The notes beneath the pieces were generated by a model. That model was not told the DNA's origin. It saw only the letters and a program-made list of their open reading frames with translations, and did not search any database. From Oxalobacteraceae sp. CFBP 13730 (GTDB lineage: Bacteria; Pseudomonadota; Gammaproteobacteria; Burkholderiales; Burkholderiaceae_D): a DNA stretch of 64,000 nt. Positions 34,482 through 44,175 of this stretch are shown here, in pieces (within the stretch, counting starts at the first letter, position 1; the number at the start of each line of letters is the position of its first letter). The stretch spans positions 434,001 to 498,000 of the forward strand of contig JACYUQ010000004.1 of NCBI GenBank assembly GCA_014841835.1, read 5' to 3'. The position numbers were made by a program, and so were the translations under genes.

Positions 34482-34737
34482 AAAAGCCGGGGTCAGGTCT
34501 GACATTCGGACACGATCTCGACAGTAGGCTAGCAAAAGCCGGGGTCAGGTCTGACATTCGGACACGACCCCGACAGTAGGCTAATCGGAACTGGCTGGCA
34601 CCGGGCTATGCCAATCCGGGCAAGGCGCCATTGGAAGTGGCTAAGGCTGAGTTCGTGTCCGATTGTCAGACCTGACCCCAGATGTTGGAAGCGGCTAAGG
34701 CTGAGGTCGTGTCCGAATGTCAGACCTGACCCCGGCT
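34482..34737. repeat. Cluster of four REP-like elements, two direct then two inverted
   Basis: Units of about 50 bp built on GGGGTCAGGTCTGACATTCG then GACACGA. Direct copies lie at 34482-34531 and 34534-34583 (52-bp period). Inverted copies lie at 34631-34680 and 34685-34737. About 47 bp lies between the two halves. The whole 321-nt gap between the cupin gene and the MFS gene is this cluster plus a terminator. It looks like a REP/BIME-type array; no transposase gene is near. Confidence 0.85.
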
Positions 34738-34743
34738 GTGCCC

Positions 34744-34775
34744 AAAAAAATGCCCGCATCACGTGCGGGCATTTT
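34744..34775. terminator. Bidirectional intrinsic terminator after the sugar MFS gene
   Basis: AATGCCCGCA (34749-34758) pairs with TGCGGGCATT (34764-34773), with an A-run on the left (34744-34750) and T-run on the right. It ends the - strand glucan operon and can act on + as well. Confidence 0.85.
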
Positions 34776-34793
34776 CGTTGATGACGGCGACGT

Positions 34794-36101
34794 TTATTCC
34801 GTCACCACCTTCTGCTTGTGCAGGTCGGCGTACTTGACGCCGTAGTACAGGATGAACAGGTAGCACGCTGCCGGCACCAGGAACGAGATCTGCAGGCCGA
34901 TGGTGTCGGCCAGGATGCCCTGGATGAACGGTACGATCGCGCCGCCGACGATGGCCATGCACAGGATACCGGAACCCTGGCCCGTGAACTTGCCCAGGCC
35001 GTGCAGCGCCATGCTGAAGATGGTCGGGAACATGATCGAGTTGCACAGGCCGACGGCGATGATTGCCCACATCGCCAGGCTGCCATCGGTGAAGATCGCG
35101 GTGAGCACCAGCGCCATCGAACCGAGTGCGGTCACGGCCAGCGACTTGCCCGGGCTGACGTAGCGCATCACCGCAAAGCCGATGAAGCGGCCCACCAGTG
35201 CGCCGCCCCAGTACAGGCTGACGTAGCGGGCCGCGTCGGCATGCGACAGCCCGGCAATATGCGGCTCGCCGATGAAGTTGATCAGGAAGCTGCCGATACT
35301 GACTTCAGCACCCACGTACAGGAAGATGCCCAGCGCGCCGAGCACCAGATGGCGGTAGGCCATCGCGCCGCCCTTGCCGTCGACGGCAGCGGTGGTGGTG
35401 TCCTGGAACTCGATCTTCGGCAGGCGCGCCAGTGCAAACAGCACGGCCAGCAGCGCGAGCGCCGCGGCCAGGCCCAGGTACGGGCCCTGCACGGCAGCAG
35501 CTTCGGCCGCGCGGTGCGCCATCCGCTCGGCTTCCGGCAGCAGCGCCAGCTGATCGGCGGACAGCGCCACCGTCGACAGGATCAGGAAACCACCCAGCGT
35601 CGGCGCCACCGTGGTGCCGAGCGAATTGAAGGCTTGCGTGAGCGTCAGGCGGCTGGCGGCGGTGCGCGCAGGGCCAAGGACCGTGACGTACGGGTTGGCC
35701 GCGACCTGCAGGATCGTGATTCCGCTGGCCAGCACGAACAGCGCGAACAGGAACAGGCCGTAGCCGCCGTTCGACGCCGGATAGAACAGCGCGCAGCCGG
35801 TGGCCGCGACCAGCAGGCCGGCGACGGCGCCGTTCTGGTAACCGAGGCGGCGAATCAGCGCGCCGGCCGGCAGCGAGACGACGACGTAGGCGCCGAAGAA
35901 GCACAGCTGCACCAGCATCGCCTGCATGTAGGTGAGGGTGTAGATCGATTTCAGGTGCGGGATCAGGACGTCGTTGAGTGACGTGATCAGGCCCCACATG
36001 AAGAACAGGATGGTGACGATGAACAGCGCCCCGGTATGCGTATTGCGTTCGCCGTCCGTCGCTGCACTGGCCACGGTCGGGGTCTGGATGGGATTCTGCA
36101 T
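34794..36101 (-). CDS. Sugar MFS transporter, FucP/GluP family
   Basis: A 435-aa major facilitator with twelve hydrophobic segments. The N-terminus has the family sequence FFMWGLITSLNDVLIPHLK and the motif PAGALIRRLGYQNG. FucP/GluP members are proton-linked importers of fucose, glucose or galactose. It is the last gene of the string GH1-GH3-glucokinase-MFS on this strand, 10 nt after glk, so glucose released by the glucosidases is the likely substrate. A strong terminator follows. Confidence 0.88.
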   Translation of the reverse strand: MQNPIQTPTVASAATDGERNTHTGALFIVTILFFMWGLITSLNDVLIPHLKSIYTLTYMQAMLVQLCFFGAYVVVSLPAGALIRRLGYQNGAVAGLLVAATGCALFYPASNGGYGLFLFALFVLASGITILQVAANPYVTVLGPARTAASRLTLTQAFNSLGTTVAPTLGGFLILSTVALSADQLALLPEAERMAHRAAEAAAVQGPYLGLAAALALLAVLFALARLPKIEFQDTTTAAVDGKGGAMAYRHLVLGALGIFLYVGAEVSIGSFLINFIGEPHIAGLSHADAARYVSLYWGGALVGRFIGFAVMRYVSPGKSLAVTALGSMALVLTAIFTDGSLAMWAIIAVGLCNSIMFPTIFSMALHGLGKFTGQGSGILCMAIVGGAIVPFIQGILADTIGLQISFLVPAACYLFILYYGVKYADLHKQKVVTE

Positions 36102-36111
36102 GGTCTCTCCG

Positions 36112-37095
36112 TTATTGGTGCAGACAAAAAATTTGATCCGACAGCATAGCCGAAACGCCGCGCAAGGCGGGATATTGTTCAGTAATCAAGTAGGTCGGTA
36201 TGCGCGCCAGATAATCGCCCAGGCGCCCCTTGTCTTCGAAGCGCGCGCGAAACGCCGATTGCTCGAACAGCACGCCCAGGCGCGGCACGATGCCGCCACC
36301 GATGTACATGCCGCCGGTCGCCCCGAGCGTGAGCGCGACATTGCCGGCCACGCTGCCAAGGATCGCGCAGAACACCCGCACCGAGCCCTGGCACTCCAGG
36401 CACGAACCGTCGAGGGCCGCCGTGGTGATGTCGGCCGCCTTCAGGCGCCGGCTGGTGCGCGCCCAGTGGATCAGCTCCAGTCCCATGCCCGACAGCAGGC
36501 GCTCGGCCGAGACGTGGCCATACTCGCTCCACAGCGCTTCCAGAATCGCCACCTCATCGCGGTTGACGGGCGCGAAGCTCACGTGGCCCCCTTCGCCCGA
36601 CAGCGCAATCCAGCGCCCGCCGGCCGGGACCACGCCCGAGACACCCAGGCCCGTACCCGGGCCGATCAGGCCAATGGTCCGGTTGGGCAGTTCGATGCCG
36701 CCGCCGATGCGCTGGCGCCCGGCCGGTGGCAGGTGCGGCAGCGCCATCGCCAGCGCCGCAAAGTCGTTGACCATCAACAGCGTGGTCAAGCCCAGTTCCT
36801 GCCGCAGCGCCTCGATCGAAAAGGCCCAGTGGTGATTGGTCATCCGGATCTCGTCGCCCTCGACCGGATTGGCAATCGCCAGCGCCGCATGGCGTACGCT
36901 GTCCACTGCCATCCCGCGCGCACGGGCGCCGTCGAGGTAGGCGCGGATCGCGTCGCCCAGCGTCGGGTAGCTGGCGCCGGTCAGCACCTCGACATCATCG
37001 AAGCCGCCAGCCGGATCGGACTGCAGCGCGAAGCGCGCATTGGTGCCGCCGATGTCGGCCAGCAGCCGCAGGCCGTGGGTCACCTCTACCGTCAT
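36112..37095 (-). CDS. glk: Glucokinase
   Basis: A 327-aa ROK-unrelated glucokinase of the Glk type. Phosphate-1 motif [14 protein letters not shown] at 10-23, [14 protein letters not shown] (about 105-118), and the adenosine-region [12 protein letters not shown] (about 137-148) are intact. It phosphorylates free glucose with ATP in the cytoplasm. It begins with a 4-nt overlap at the end of the GH3 gene, so it is translationally coupled to it. A role in handling glucose from beta-glucan is clear from context. Confidence 0.92.
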   Translation of the reverse strand: MTVEVTHGLRLLADIGGTNARFALQSDPAGGFDDVEVLTGASYPTLGDAIRAYLDGARARGMAVDSVRHAALAIANPVEGDEIRMTNHHWAFSIEALRQELGLTTLLMVNDFAALAMALPHLPPAGRQRIGGGIELPNRTIGLIGPGTGLGVSGVVPAGGRWIALSGEGGHVSFAPVNRDEVAILEALWSEYGHVSAERLLSGMGLELIHWARTSRRLKAADITTAALDGSCLECQGSVRVFCAILGSVAGNVALTLGATGGMYIGGGIVPRLGVLFEQSAFRARFEDKGRLGDYLARIPTYLITEQYPALRGVSAMLSDQIFCLHQ

Positions 37096-39611
37096 TTCAG
37101 GTCCTCGCAGCGCACGGCATCGGCCTCTTTCGCAGCGCCACCGGCGATCTCGATGTTCGCAAAGGCCGCGGTGAACGGGCCGTCGCTGGTCACGCTGAAC
37201 GGCGTGTCGACCTTGGCCAGATCCAGCCCCTTGGCCTGGAAGCAGGCCAGCGGGATCGAGACCGTGTGCTTGCCGCCGTCGGCCAGGCGCTTGAACAGGC
37301 TCGTGGCATCCAGCGCCGTGTCGCTCGCGCCCTGGCGCATCGCGAGCATTACCTTGCTGGTGGGCGCCTTGGCGACCATGGTGTCGAAGCGCAGCGCGCC
37401 ATCCTTGGCCGCCGCTGCCGGCACGACCATGGCGCGCGCACCGCGCGCTTCCAGCGTGGCTGGCCCGGTCCAGGCGCCCATCTTGGCATCCTGCTGGGTG
37501 TTGACCTGGGCGGTCGTCACGACGATGCCTGGCAGCGTGAAGCTCGCATTCAGGTCGGCGCCCAGCACCGTGGTTTGCTTGCCGCTGCGGATCGCCAGCG
37601 GGAAGCTGGTGCGGTCGGCCTGGCTGAACACGGGGAAGGTATTGCCGGCGCTGCAGCCGCCTTGCGGAATCGTTTCATCGAGCTTGCCAAGTTTGGAGCG
37701 CGTGCCCGCCTTCAGGCCGTAGCCGTAGGCGAACAGCGGCGCGTAATCCTTGTCGCCGACATTGAGCTTGACCTGGCAGGCCGACTTCGGCCACGAGAAC
37801 GGCAGCGTGCCGCGGAAGTCGTAGCGCTTGCCGCCTGCGATGAGCAAGTCCGACACGCCCTTGCCCTCGGAGCCCGGCAGCCAGGCCGAGATGAAGGTGT
37901 CCGACAGATTGAGCAGGTCATTGCCATACACCGGCCGGCCCGTGACCATCACGGTGATGACGGGTTTGCCCTTGCCGGCCACCGCCTGCAGCACGGCCAG
38001 GTCTTCCGGATAGCGGCTGCTGTGGCGCAGCGTGCCGGATGGGTGGATGTCGCCATCGCCTTCCGCATACGGACGCTCGCCGATGACGGCAATCACCGTG
38101 TCGAATTGCGTCACGTCGACGTCTTTCGCGTCGACGCTGAAGCGCACGTTCTCGCTGCCTGCCGCGTCGCGAATGCCCGTCAGGATCGTGTCGGCGTTCT
38201 TGAAATCGGCATTCGTGGTGGCGGTGCCCTGCCACGTGATCGACCAGCCGCCGCTCTGGTTCGACAGCTCGTCGGCGCTCTTGCCCACCACGAGAATTTT
38301 CTGGCCGCGCTTCAGGGGCAGGGCCGGGCCTTCGTTCTTGAGCAGCACGAGCGACTCGCGCACGGCCTGGCGCGCCAGCGCGCGGGCCTGCATCGCATCG
38401 TCCTTGCCGGCATACGCATTCTGGGCCGGGCTCTTGTCGAACAGGCCGGCGCGCAGCTTGACGCGGATGATGCGGGTCACGGCATCGTCGATGCGCGCCA
38501 TCGGGATCTCGCCCGACTCGACCTGCTTGATCGTGTTGGCGATGAAGGCCTTCCAGTCGTCCGGCACCATGAACATGTCGTTGCCGGCGTTGACCGCCTG
38601 GGCGCAGCTGTCGTTGCGGCAGCCTTTCACTTCGCCGATGCCGTTCCAGTCGGTGACGACAAAGCCATCGAAGCCCATCTTGTTCTTTAGGATGTCGGTG
38701 AGCGCCACTTTGCTGCCATGCAGCTTGCCATGCTCGACGCCGGCCGCCGTATCGGTCCAGCTGTTAAACGACGACATCACGGTCTGTGCGCCCGCAGCCA
38801 GTGCCGGGACGTAGCCGGCGCCATGGATGTTGATCAGGTCAACGGCGCTGGACTCGGTCACGCCACGGTCCTTGCCGTTCTTGGTGCCGCCGTCGCCGAT
38901 GAAGTGCTTGGCCGTCGCAATGGTGTTGGCGTCGTCCTTGAACGCGCCCTGCATGCCTTTGACGTATTCGCCCGCGTAGCTGCGCACGACTTCCGGATGC
39001 TCGGCATAGCTTTCATAGGTGCGGCCCCAGCGATCGTCGCGCACGACGGCCAGCGTCGGGCCGAACACCCAGGCGATACCGGTTGCGCGCACGGCTTTCG
39101 CGGTAGCTGCGCCGATGTCGCGCATCAGCTTCGGGTTGCGCGCCGCGCCCAGCCCGATATTGTGCGGGAACAGCGTGGCGCCCGGCACGTTGTTGTGGCC
39201 ATGGACCGCGTCGGTCCCCCACACGACCGGCACCTTGATCGCCATGTCGGTCTTCATCGATGCGTCGTGGTACGCCTGCGCCAGCGCCAGCCATTCCTTC
39301 GCGCTGGCCGCCTTGTTCCCGTTCGGCCAGCTGCCGCCGCCATTGAGCACCGAGCCCAGATAGTATTTGGTCACGTCGGCCGGCGTGGCCGTCTTGATCT
39401 CGGGCTGCGTCATCTGCCCGATCTTCTGGGCCAGCGTCATCTTGCTGACGATCTCCTGGACGCGCTTCTCGAGCGCGGCGTCTTTCTTGATCGCGCTGGT
39501 CACGCGCGGCCAGTCGGCCAGGTTGGTGTCGACCGGGGCGGCATGCGCGAACGCAGGCAAGGCAAGAGCGATCGCTAAGGCGAGCAGGGAAGGGCGAAGC
39601 GTGGCTGTCAT
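37092..39611 (-). CDS. GH3 exo-beta-glucosidase, exported
   Basis: An 839-aa glycoside hydrolase family 3 enzyme. It has a Sec signal ([17 protein letters not shown]), then a (beta/alpha)8 domain with [12 protein letters not shown] and KHFIGDGGT. The nucleophile aspartate is in [12 protein letters not shown] (about residue 300). A five-stranded sandwich domain and a C-terminal domain (ExoP-like galactose-binding region) follow. It resembles periplasmic exo-1,3/1,4-beta-glucosidases and should release glucose from oligomers. Start 39611 is chosen as it gives a clean signal; the frame is open to 39650, 6 nt after the GH1 stop. Confidence 0.92.
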   Translation of the reverse strand: MTATLRPSLLALAIALALPAFAHAAPVDTNLADWPRVTSAIKKDAALEKRVQEIVSKMTLAQKIGQMTQPEIKTATPADVTKYYLGSVLNGGGSWPNGNKAASAKEWLALAQAYHDASMKTDMAIKVPVVWGTDAVHGHNNVPGATLFPHNIGLGAARNPKLMRDIGAATAKAVRATGIAWVFGPTLAVVRDDRWGRTYESYAEHPEVVRSYAGEYVKGMQGAFKDDANTIATAKHFIGDGGTKNGKDRGVTESSAVDLINIHGAGYVPALAAGAQTVMSSFNSWTDTAAGVEHGKLHGSKVALTDILKNKMGFDGFVVTDWNGIGEVKGCRNDSCAQAVNAGNDMFMVPDDWKAFIANTIKQVESGEIPMARIDDAVTRIIRVKLRAGLFDKSPAQNAYAGKDDAMQARALARQAVRESLVLLKNEGPALPLKRGQKILVVGKSADELSNQSGGWSITWQGTATTNADFKNADTILTGIRDAAGSENVRFSVDAKDVDVTQFDTVIAVIGERPYAEGDGDIHPSGTLRHSSRYPEDLAVLQAVAGKGKPVITVMVTGRPVYGNDLLNLSDTFISAWLPGSEGKGVSDLLIAGGKRYDFRGTLPFSWPKSACQVKLNVGDKDYAPLFAYGYGLKAGTRSKLGKLDETIPQGGCSAGNTFPVFSQADRTSFPLAIRSGKQTTVLGADLNASFTLPGIVVTTAQVNTQQDAKMGAWTGPATLEARGARAMVVPAAAAKDGALRFDTMVAKAPTSKVMLAMRQGASDTALDATSLFKRLADGGKHTVSIPLACFQAKGLDLAKVDTPFSVTSDGPFTAAFANIEIAGGAAKEADAVRCEDLK

Positions 39612-39656
39612 GGTTTGTCTCGTTCGTTGTCGTTGTATGGATTCATGCATTGGGAT

Positions 39657-41021
39657 TCATGCCTGGCGCAGGAACGCGCCGTACCATTTGCCGCTGCTCT
39701 TGAGGCGGCGTTGCTGCGTAGCGTAATCGATGTGCACGAGGCCAAAGCGCTTCAGATAACCTTCGGCCCACTCGAAGTTGTCGAGCAGGCTCCAGGCAAA
39801 GTAGCCCTTGACCGGCGCACCGCCGTCGATTGCGGCCTTGAGCGAGGCCAGGTGGCGCATCAGGTAATGGCGGCGCTGCACATCGTCGATCTCGCCGTCG
39901 ACGCCCACCACGTCGTCGAAGGCCGAACCGTTTTCGGTCACGTACATCGGGCCCGGGTGGTAGTCGTTCTCGATGCGCAGCAGGAGTTCGGCCAGGCCTT
40001 CGGGCACCACGGGCCAGCCCATCGCGGTGATCTCGCCTTCGGTGGGCGGCAGCACCTTGGTCTCCAGCGGCGCGTGGCCGGCGGCATGCTCGACGGTTTC
40101 GGGGAAGTAGTAATTCACGCCCATGAAATCGGTCTTGACCGCGATGGCGTCCATGTCGCCCGGCGCGACGTCGGGCGCGGCCGCGCCGACCTGCGCGAGC
40201 GTGGCTTCAGGATAGCCACGGCCGAACAGCGGATCGAGGAACCAGCGGTAGCGCAGGCCGTCGTGGCGTTCCTTTGCCGCGATGTCTTCGGCGCTGTCGC
40301 TCGCCGCGCGCAGCGGGTGCAGGCTGACGGCCATGCCGACCTGCGCGTCCGGCACATTCGCGCGGATCAGCGGCACTGCCTTGCCGTGCGAGACGAGCAC
40401 ATTGTGCGCGACCTGCAGTGCTGCCTTCAGGTCGGTCTTGCCGGGCGCATGCCAGCCTTCGAAGTTGCCGATGATCGCCGTGCACCATGGCTCGTTGTGG
40501 GTGATCCAGTGCTTGACGCGGTCGCCCAGCGTGCGCGTCATGGCGTCGGTGTACTCAAGGAAGGCATCGATCGTCGCCCGGTCTTCCCAGCCGCCCGCAT
40601 CCTGCAGCGTTTGCGGCAAGTCCCAGTGGTACAGCGTGGCCCACGGCTGCAGGCCCCGTTCGAGCATGCCGTCGACCAGGCGCGAATAGAAGTCCAGGCC
40701 CTTCTGGTTCGGCGCGCCGCCGTTTTCGCTAAAGATGCGCGGCCAGGCGATCGAGAAGCGGTAGGCGTTCAGGCCCATGCCGCGCGCGATGTCGAAGTCT
40801 TCCGGCCAGCGGTGGTAATGGTCGCAGGCGACCAGGCCGTTGGAGCCGTCGCGGATCGTGCCGGGCGTGGCGGCGAAGCGGTCCCAGATCGATTCCACGC
40901 GGCCGTCGTCGCGGCCGGCGCCTTCGATCTGGTAGGACGATGTGGCGCAGCCCCACAAAAAATCGCGGGCAAAATCGCTGCGCTGCGGCGCTTGTGGCTC
41001 GGGGCGGTTGGCAGTGGTCAT
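39657..41021 (-). CDS. GH1 beta-glucosidase, cytoplasmic
   Basis: A 454-aa family 1 glycoside hydrolase. Acid/base glutamate in THNEPW (E177) and nucleophile in YVTENGSAF (E363) are both present; FLWGCATSSYQIEGA at the N-terminus is typical. There is no signal peptide, so it acts on oligosaccharides after import by the ABC system. It is the first gene of the string to GH3, glk and MFS, and has a LacI-type operator 64 nt upstream (41085-41098). Confidence 0.93.
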   Translation of the reverse strand: MTTANRPEPQAPQRSDFARDFLWGCATSSYQIEGAGRDDGRVESIWDRFAATPGTIRDGSNGLVACDHYHRWPEDFDIARGMGLNAYRFSIAWPRIFSENGGAPNQKGLDFYSRLVDGMLERGLQPWATLYHWDLPQTLQDAGGWEDRATIDAFLEYTDAMTRTLGDRVKHWITHNEPWCTAIIGNFEGWHAPGKTDLKAALQVAHNVLVSHGKAVPLIRANVPDAQVGMAVSLHPLRAASDSAEDIAAKERHDGLRYRWFLDPLFGRGYPEATLAQVGAAAPDVAPGDMDAIAVKTDFMGVNYYFPETVEHAAGHAPLETKVLPPTEGEITAMGWPVVPEGLAELLLRIENDYHPGPMYVTENGSAFDDVVGVDGEIDDVQRRHYLMRHLASLKAAIDGGAPVKGYFAWSLLDNFEWAEGYLKRFGLVHIDYATQQRRLKSSGKWYGAFLRQA

Positions 41022-41084
41022 GGGTTTCGCTCTATCTGGTCAATAAGGTCTGAATGAAATGTTCGGGAAAACATCCAAGTCGTT

Positions 41085-41098
41085 TGGAAAGCTTTCCA
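41085..41098. promoter_or_regulatory. LacI-type operator upstream of the GH1 gene
   Basis: TGGAAAGCTTTCCA is a perfect 14-bp palindrome, a centre variant (GC instead of CG) of the operators at 29312, 29101 and 46369. It should control GH1-GH3-glk-MFS. A clear promoter at the 13-nt distance is not seen here. Confidence 0.75.
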
Positions 41099-41108
41099 GT
41101 TCGTGTCC

Positions 41109-41130
41109 AAAAAAATGGCCGCGCGCGGCC
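41109..41130 (-). terminator. Intrinsic terminator after the lacI gene
   Basis: On the - strand GGCCGCGCGCGGCC (41130-41117) is a self-complementary stem followed by ATTTTTTT (41116-41109). It separates the regulator from the GH1 operon. Confidence 0.7.
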
Positions 41131-41152
41131 GGTGCTGGCAGGGCCAGCGATG

Positions 41153-42217
41153 TCATGTTTTCTTGCCCTCGTGTTTGGCTTTGGCTTTGGCTTTGGGTTT
41201 GGCCTTGCTGCCAGCGGCCCTGGCCAGCGATGCGCGCATCGTCACGCTGATGGGAAACGTGCGCGCCACCGGGCGGCTCAGGTCATAGCAGCGATTGAGC
41301 AGGGCGTTGATGCCGGCCAGCGTCATCTCGCGCCATGGCATGTGCACCGACGTCAGGCGCGGCGCCGCGAATTCGGCGCTGGGCGTGTCGTCGTAGCCGA
41401 TCACCGACAGGTCGCGCGGCACGCTGATGCCGGCTTCCTGGAAGTACGACAGCGCGCCCACCGCCATCTCGTCGTTGGCGCAGAACAGCGCCGTGCACGG
41501 GGTCTTCGATTCGACCAGCGCCTTGGCCGCCAGCCAGCCGCCCTGCGGCGAAAAATCGCTTTCGGCGATCCAGACCTTGCCGGTATCGAGGCCTTCGGCC
41601 AGCAGTTCGTGCATGAAGCCGTCGACACGCGCCACGTTGTCGACCAGCGCATTCGGGCCGGCGATGACGGCGATGTCGCGGTGGCCATGGTCGAGCAGCG
41701 CGCGCGCTGCAAGGCGCCCGCCCAGCGCATGATCGACCGTGAAGCACTGGCCGGGCAGGTCGGCGAAATCGTGGTTGAGCGAGACAATCGTGCGGCGCTT
41801 GGCGCCCAGCGCGGCGATGTCGTCATCGGTCAGGGCGCTGGTCATCATGATCAGGCCATCGCAGCCACGTTCGATGAGAAATTCGATGCCTTCGATGGCC
41901 TGATTGCGCGCGTCGCCCAGGCCCACGCCAAAGGCCACCACCATGTGCAGGCCGGCGGCGCGCAGTTCGGTATCGATGATCTGCAGGATCGGCGTGTAGA
42001 AGGTGCCTGACAACACGGGGATGTAGACGCCGACCATCCGGCTGGTACCGGACAGCAGGGCGCGCGCCGCGTGCGACGGGCGAAAACCCAGTTCGTCGAT
42101 CGCCTTGCGCACGCGCTCGAGCGTGGCGGGCGAGACCGAGCCTTTGCCGCTGACCACGCGCGAGGCGGTGCCGAGACCGACGCCGGCCAGCCGCGCTACG
42201 TCCTTGATTGTCGCCAC
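41153..42217 (-). CDS. LacI-family transcriptional regulator of the glucan locus
   Basis: A 354-aa regulator from GTG 42217: HTH ATIKDVARLAGVGLGTASRV at the N-terminus, hinge helix region SHAARALLSG and a periplasmic-binding-type sugar domain. GTG 42217 has AGGAA upstream and places the HTH at residue 2, as in most LacI proteins; a longer form from 42262 is less likely. It sits between the ABC importer and the GH1 operon. The four TGGAAA..TTTCCA-type sites nearby are its probable targets. The C-terminus is an unusual Lys/Ala tail (KAKPKAKAKAK), encoded by a hexamer repeat. Confidence 0.9.
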   Translation of the reverse strand: MATIKDVARLAGVGLGTASRVVSGKGSVSPATLERVRKAIDELGFRPSHAARALLSGTSRMVGVYIPVLSGTFYTPILQIIDTELRAAGLHMVVAFGVGLGDARNQAIEGIEFLIERGCDGLIMMTSALTDDDIAALGAKRRTIVSLNHDFADLPGQCFTVDHALGGRLAARALLDHGHRDIAVIAGPNALVDNVARVDGFMHELLAEGLDTGKVWIAESDFSPQGGWLAAKALVESKTPCTALFCANDEMAVGALSYFQEAGISVPRDLSVIGYDDTPSAEFAAPRLTSVHMPWREMTLAGINALLNRCYDLSRPVARTFPISVTMRASLARAAGSKAKPKAKAKAKHEGKKT

Positions 42218-42277
42218 GTGCGATTCCTGTTCGATGAGTGGATCAAAATAGCCGCCAAGCATACTGTATTCATCTGA

Positions 42278-43339
42278 CTATGGCATCCCTGATTGCAGCC
42301 GATTGCCGGTGGATTGCTCGAACAACGAGACCCTGTCCGCATCGATCGCAAAATGCACCGACTGGCCGGCTGCCAGCGGCCGCGCATCGTGCACGATGCT
42401 TGATAAGGCCTGGCCGGCGCAGTCGAGCCACACCACCTGGTGATTGCCCATCGGTTCGACCAGCGTGACGCTCGCCTGCAGCGGGCCATGCTCGTCGATC
42501 CGGAGATGTTCGGGACGCGCGGCCAGCGTCACGGCGCCCGCCGCAACAGGGCGCGCGAGCTGCAGTGTGACCGCGCCAGCGCTGAAGCACCCGGTCGCAT
42601 CGATGCTGCCGTCAATAAAATTCATCGACGGCGAACCGAGAAACCCCGCGACGAAGCGGTTGGCCGGCGTGTCGTAGACCTCGGCCGGCGTACCGATCTG
42701 CTGGATGCGACCACCCTGCATCACGACGATGCGCGTGGCCAGCGTCATCGCCTCTGCCTGGTCGTGCGTCACGTAGATCATCGTCGAACCCAGGCGCTGG
42801 TGCAGCAGCTTGAGTTCGCGCCGCAGTTCGGCGCGCAGCTTGGCGTCCAGGTTCGACAGCGGCTCGTCGAACAGGTAGACGCCCGCTTCGCGCACGAGCG
42901 CGCGCCCAATCGCCACGCGCTGGCGCTGGCCACCGGAGAGCTGCGCCGGCTTGCGATCGAGCAGGGCGCCCAGTTGCAGCATCTCGGCCGTGTGGCGCAC
43001 GCGGCGCGTCACTTCTGCCTTCGGCGTGCCGGCGATGCGCAGGCCGAACGACATGTTCTTCTCGACCGTCATCGTCGGATACAGCGCGTACGACTGGAAC
43101 ACCATGCCGATTCCGCGCTCGCTAGGATCGGCGTGACTCATGTCGCGCCCGCCGATTTCGATGGCGCCGCCCGAGACATCGATTAGGCCCGCGATGCTGT
43201 GCAACAGCGTGGACTTGCCGCAGCCCGATGGGCCAAGCAGCACGAGAAATTCGCCCGGCGCGATCTCCAGATCGAGGTCGCGGATGATCTCGTTATTGCC
43301 GCGGGTGATGCACAGTTTGCGCAGATGGACATTCGACAT
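42278..43339 (-). CDS. Sugar ABC importer ATP-binding protein (UgpC/MalK type)
   Basis: A 353-aa ABC ATPase: Walker A GPSGCGKST (36-44), signature LSGGQRQRVAIGRAL, Walker B VYLFDEPLSNLDAKLR, switch His in VTHDQAEAM, and a C-terminal OB/TOBE regulatory domain. It belongs to the CUT1 class that drives uptake of oligosaccharides. It lies just after the two permease genes and 61 nt before lacI on the same strand. Confidence 0.93.
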   Translation of the reverse strand: MSNVHLRKLCITRGNNEIIRDLDLEIAPGEFLVLLGPSGCGKSTLLHSIAGLIDVSGGAIEIGGRDMSHADPSERGIGMVFQSYALYPTMTVEKNMSFGLRIAGTPKAEVTRRVRHTAEMLQLGALLDRKPAQLSGGQRQRVAIGRALVREAGVYLFDEPLSNLDAKLRAELRRELKLLHQRLGSTMIYVTHDQAEAMTLATRIVVMQGGRIQQIGTPAEVYDTPANRFVAGFLGSPSMNFIDGSIDATGCFSAGAVTLQLARPVAAGAVTLAARPEHLRIDEHGPLQASVTLVEPMGNHQVVWLDCAGQALSSIVHDARPLAAGQSVHFAIDADRVSLFEQSTGNRLQSGMP

Positions 43340-43344
43340 GAGGG

Positions 43345-44175
43345 TCAGCCTTTCACGGCGCCGGCGGCGATACCGCGCACGAACCAGCGTCCGGAGATGA
43401 AGTAGATCACCAGCGGCACGGCGGCCGTCAGGATGGTGGCGGCCATGTTCACGTTGTACATGCGGGTGCCGGTGGTGGTATTGATCACGTTATTGAGCTG
43501 CACCGTCATTGGCAGGTTCTCGCGGCCAGCGAACACCAGGCCCAGGATGTAATCGTTCCAGACGCCCGTGACCTGCATGATCGCGGCCACCACGATGATC
43601 GGCAGCGACATCGGCAGCATCACCTGCAAGAAGATGCGCCAGAACCCGCCGCCATCGATGCGCGCGGCCTGGAACAACTCGTGCGGTACCGACGCATAGT
43701 AATTGCGGAACAGCAGCGTCATGAGCGGCATGCCGAAGATGACGTGCACGACGACGATCGCCGGCAGCGAGCCGAAGACGCCGGCATGCGCCATCATCCA
43801 CACCAGTGGATAAATCATGACCTGCACCGGAATGAAGGCGCCTGCCAGCAGCACGCCGAACAGCAGGTTCGCGCCACGCGGACGCCAGAACGACAGCGCA
43901 TAACCGTTGATCGCGCCAAGCAGGATCGGGATCACGGTGCTGGGCACGGCGATCGCCACCGAATTCCAGAAGCCCTGGCTGACCGCGCCCCAGGCTGCGC
44001 GCCACGGGTCCAGCGTGGCTACGCCTGGCAGGGCGAACACATTGCCCATTCTGATTTCGGCCATCGGCTTGAACGACGTGATGACCATGACGTACAGCGG
44101 CAGCAAAAAGAACAGCGCGGCGCTCAGCAGAAAAGCGTAGATGCCGATGCGGGCAGGGGAGAGGCGCGCTGTCAT
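43345..44175 (-). CDS. Carbohydrate ABC permease, MalG-like
   Basis: A 276-aa inner-membrane permease with about six helices and the EAA-type loop HELFQAARIDGGGFWRIFLQ. ATG 44175 overlaps the stop of the upstream permease gene by 4 nt (ATGA), which fixes the start. It forms the channel with the MalF-like partner. Confidence 0.92.
   Translation of the reverse strand: MTARLSPARIGIYAFLLSAALFFLLPLYVMVITSFKPMAEIRMGNVFALPGVATLDPWRAAWGAVSQGFWNSVAIAVPSTVIPILLGAINGYALSFWRPRGANLLFGVLLAGAFIPVQVMIYPLVWMMAHAGVFGSLPAIVVVHVIFGMPLMTLLFRNYYASVPHELFQAARIDGGGFWRIFLQVMLPMSLPIIVVAAIMQVTGVWNDYILGLVFAGRENLPMTVQLNNVINTTTGTRMYNVNMAATILTAAVPLVIYFISGRWFVRGIAAGAVKG

Noticed and set aside
34482..34737. Possible CRISPR array
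   Set aside because: Only four units, two of them inverted, without regular unique spacers, and no cas genes.
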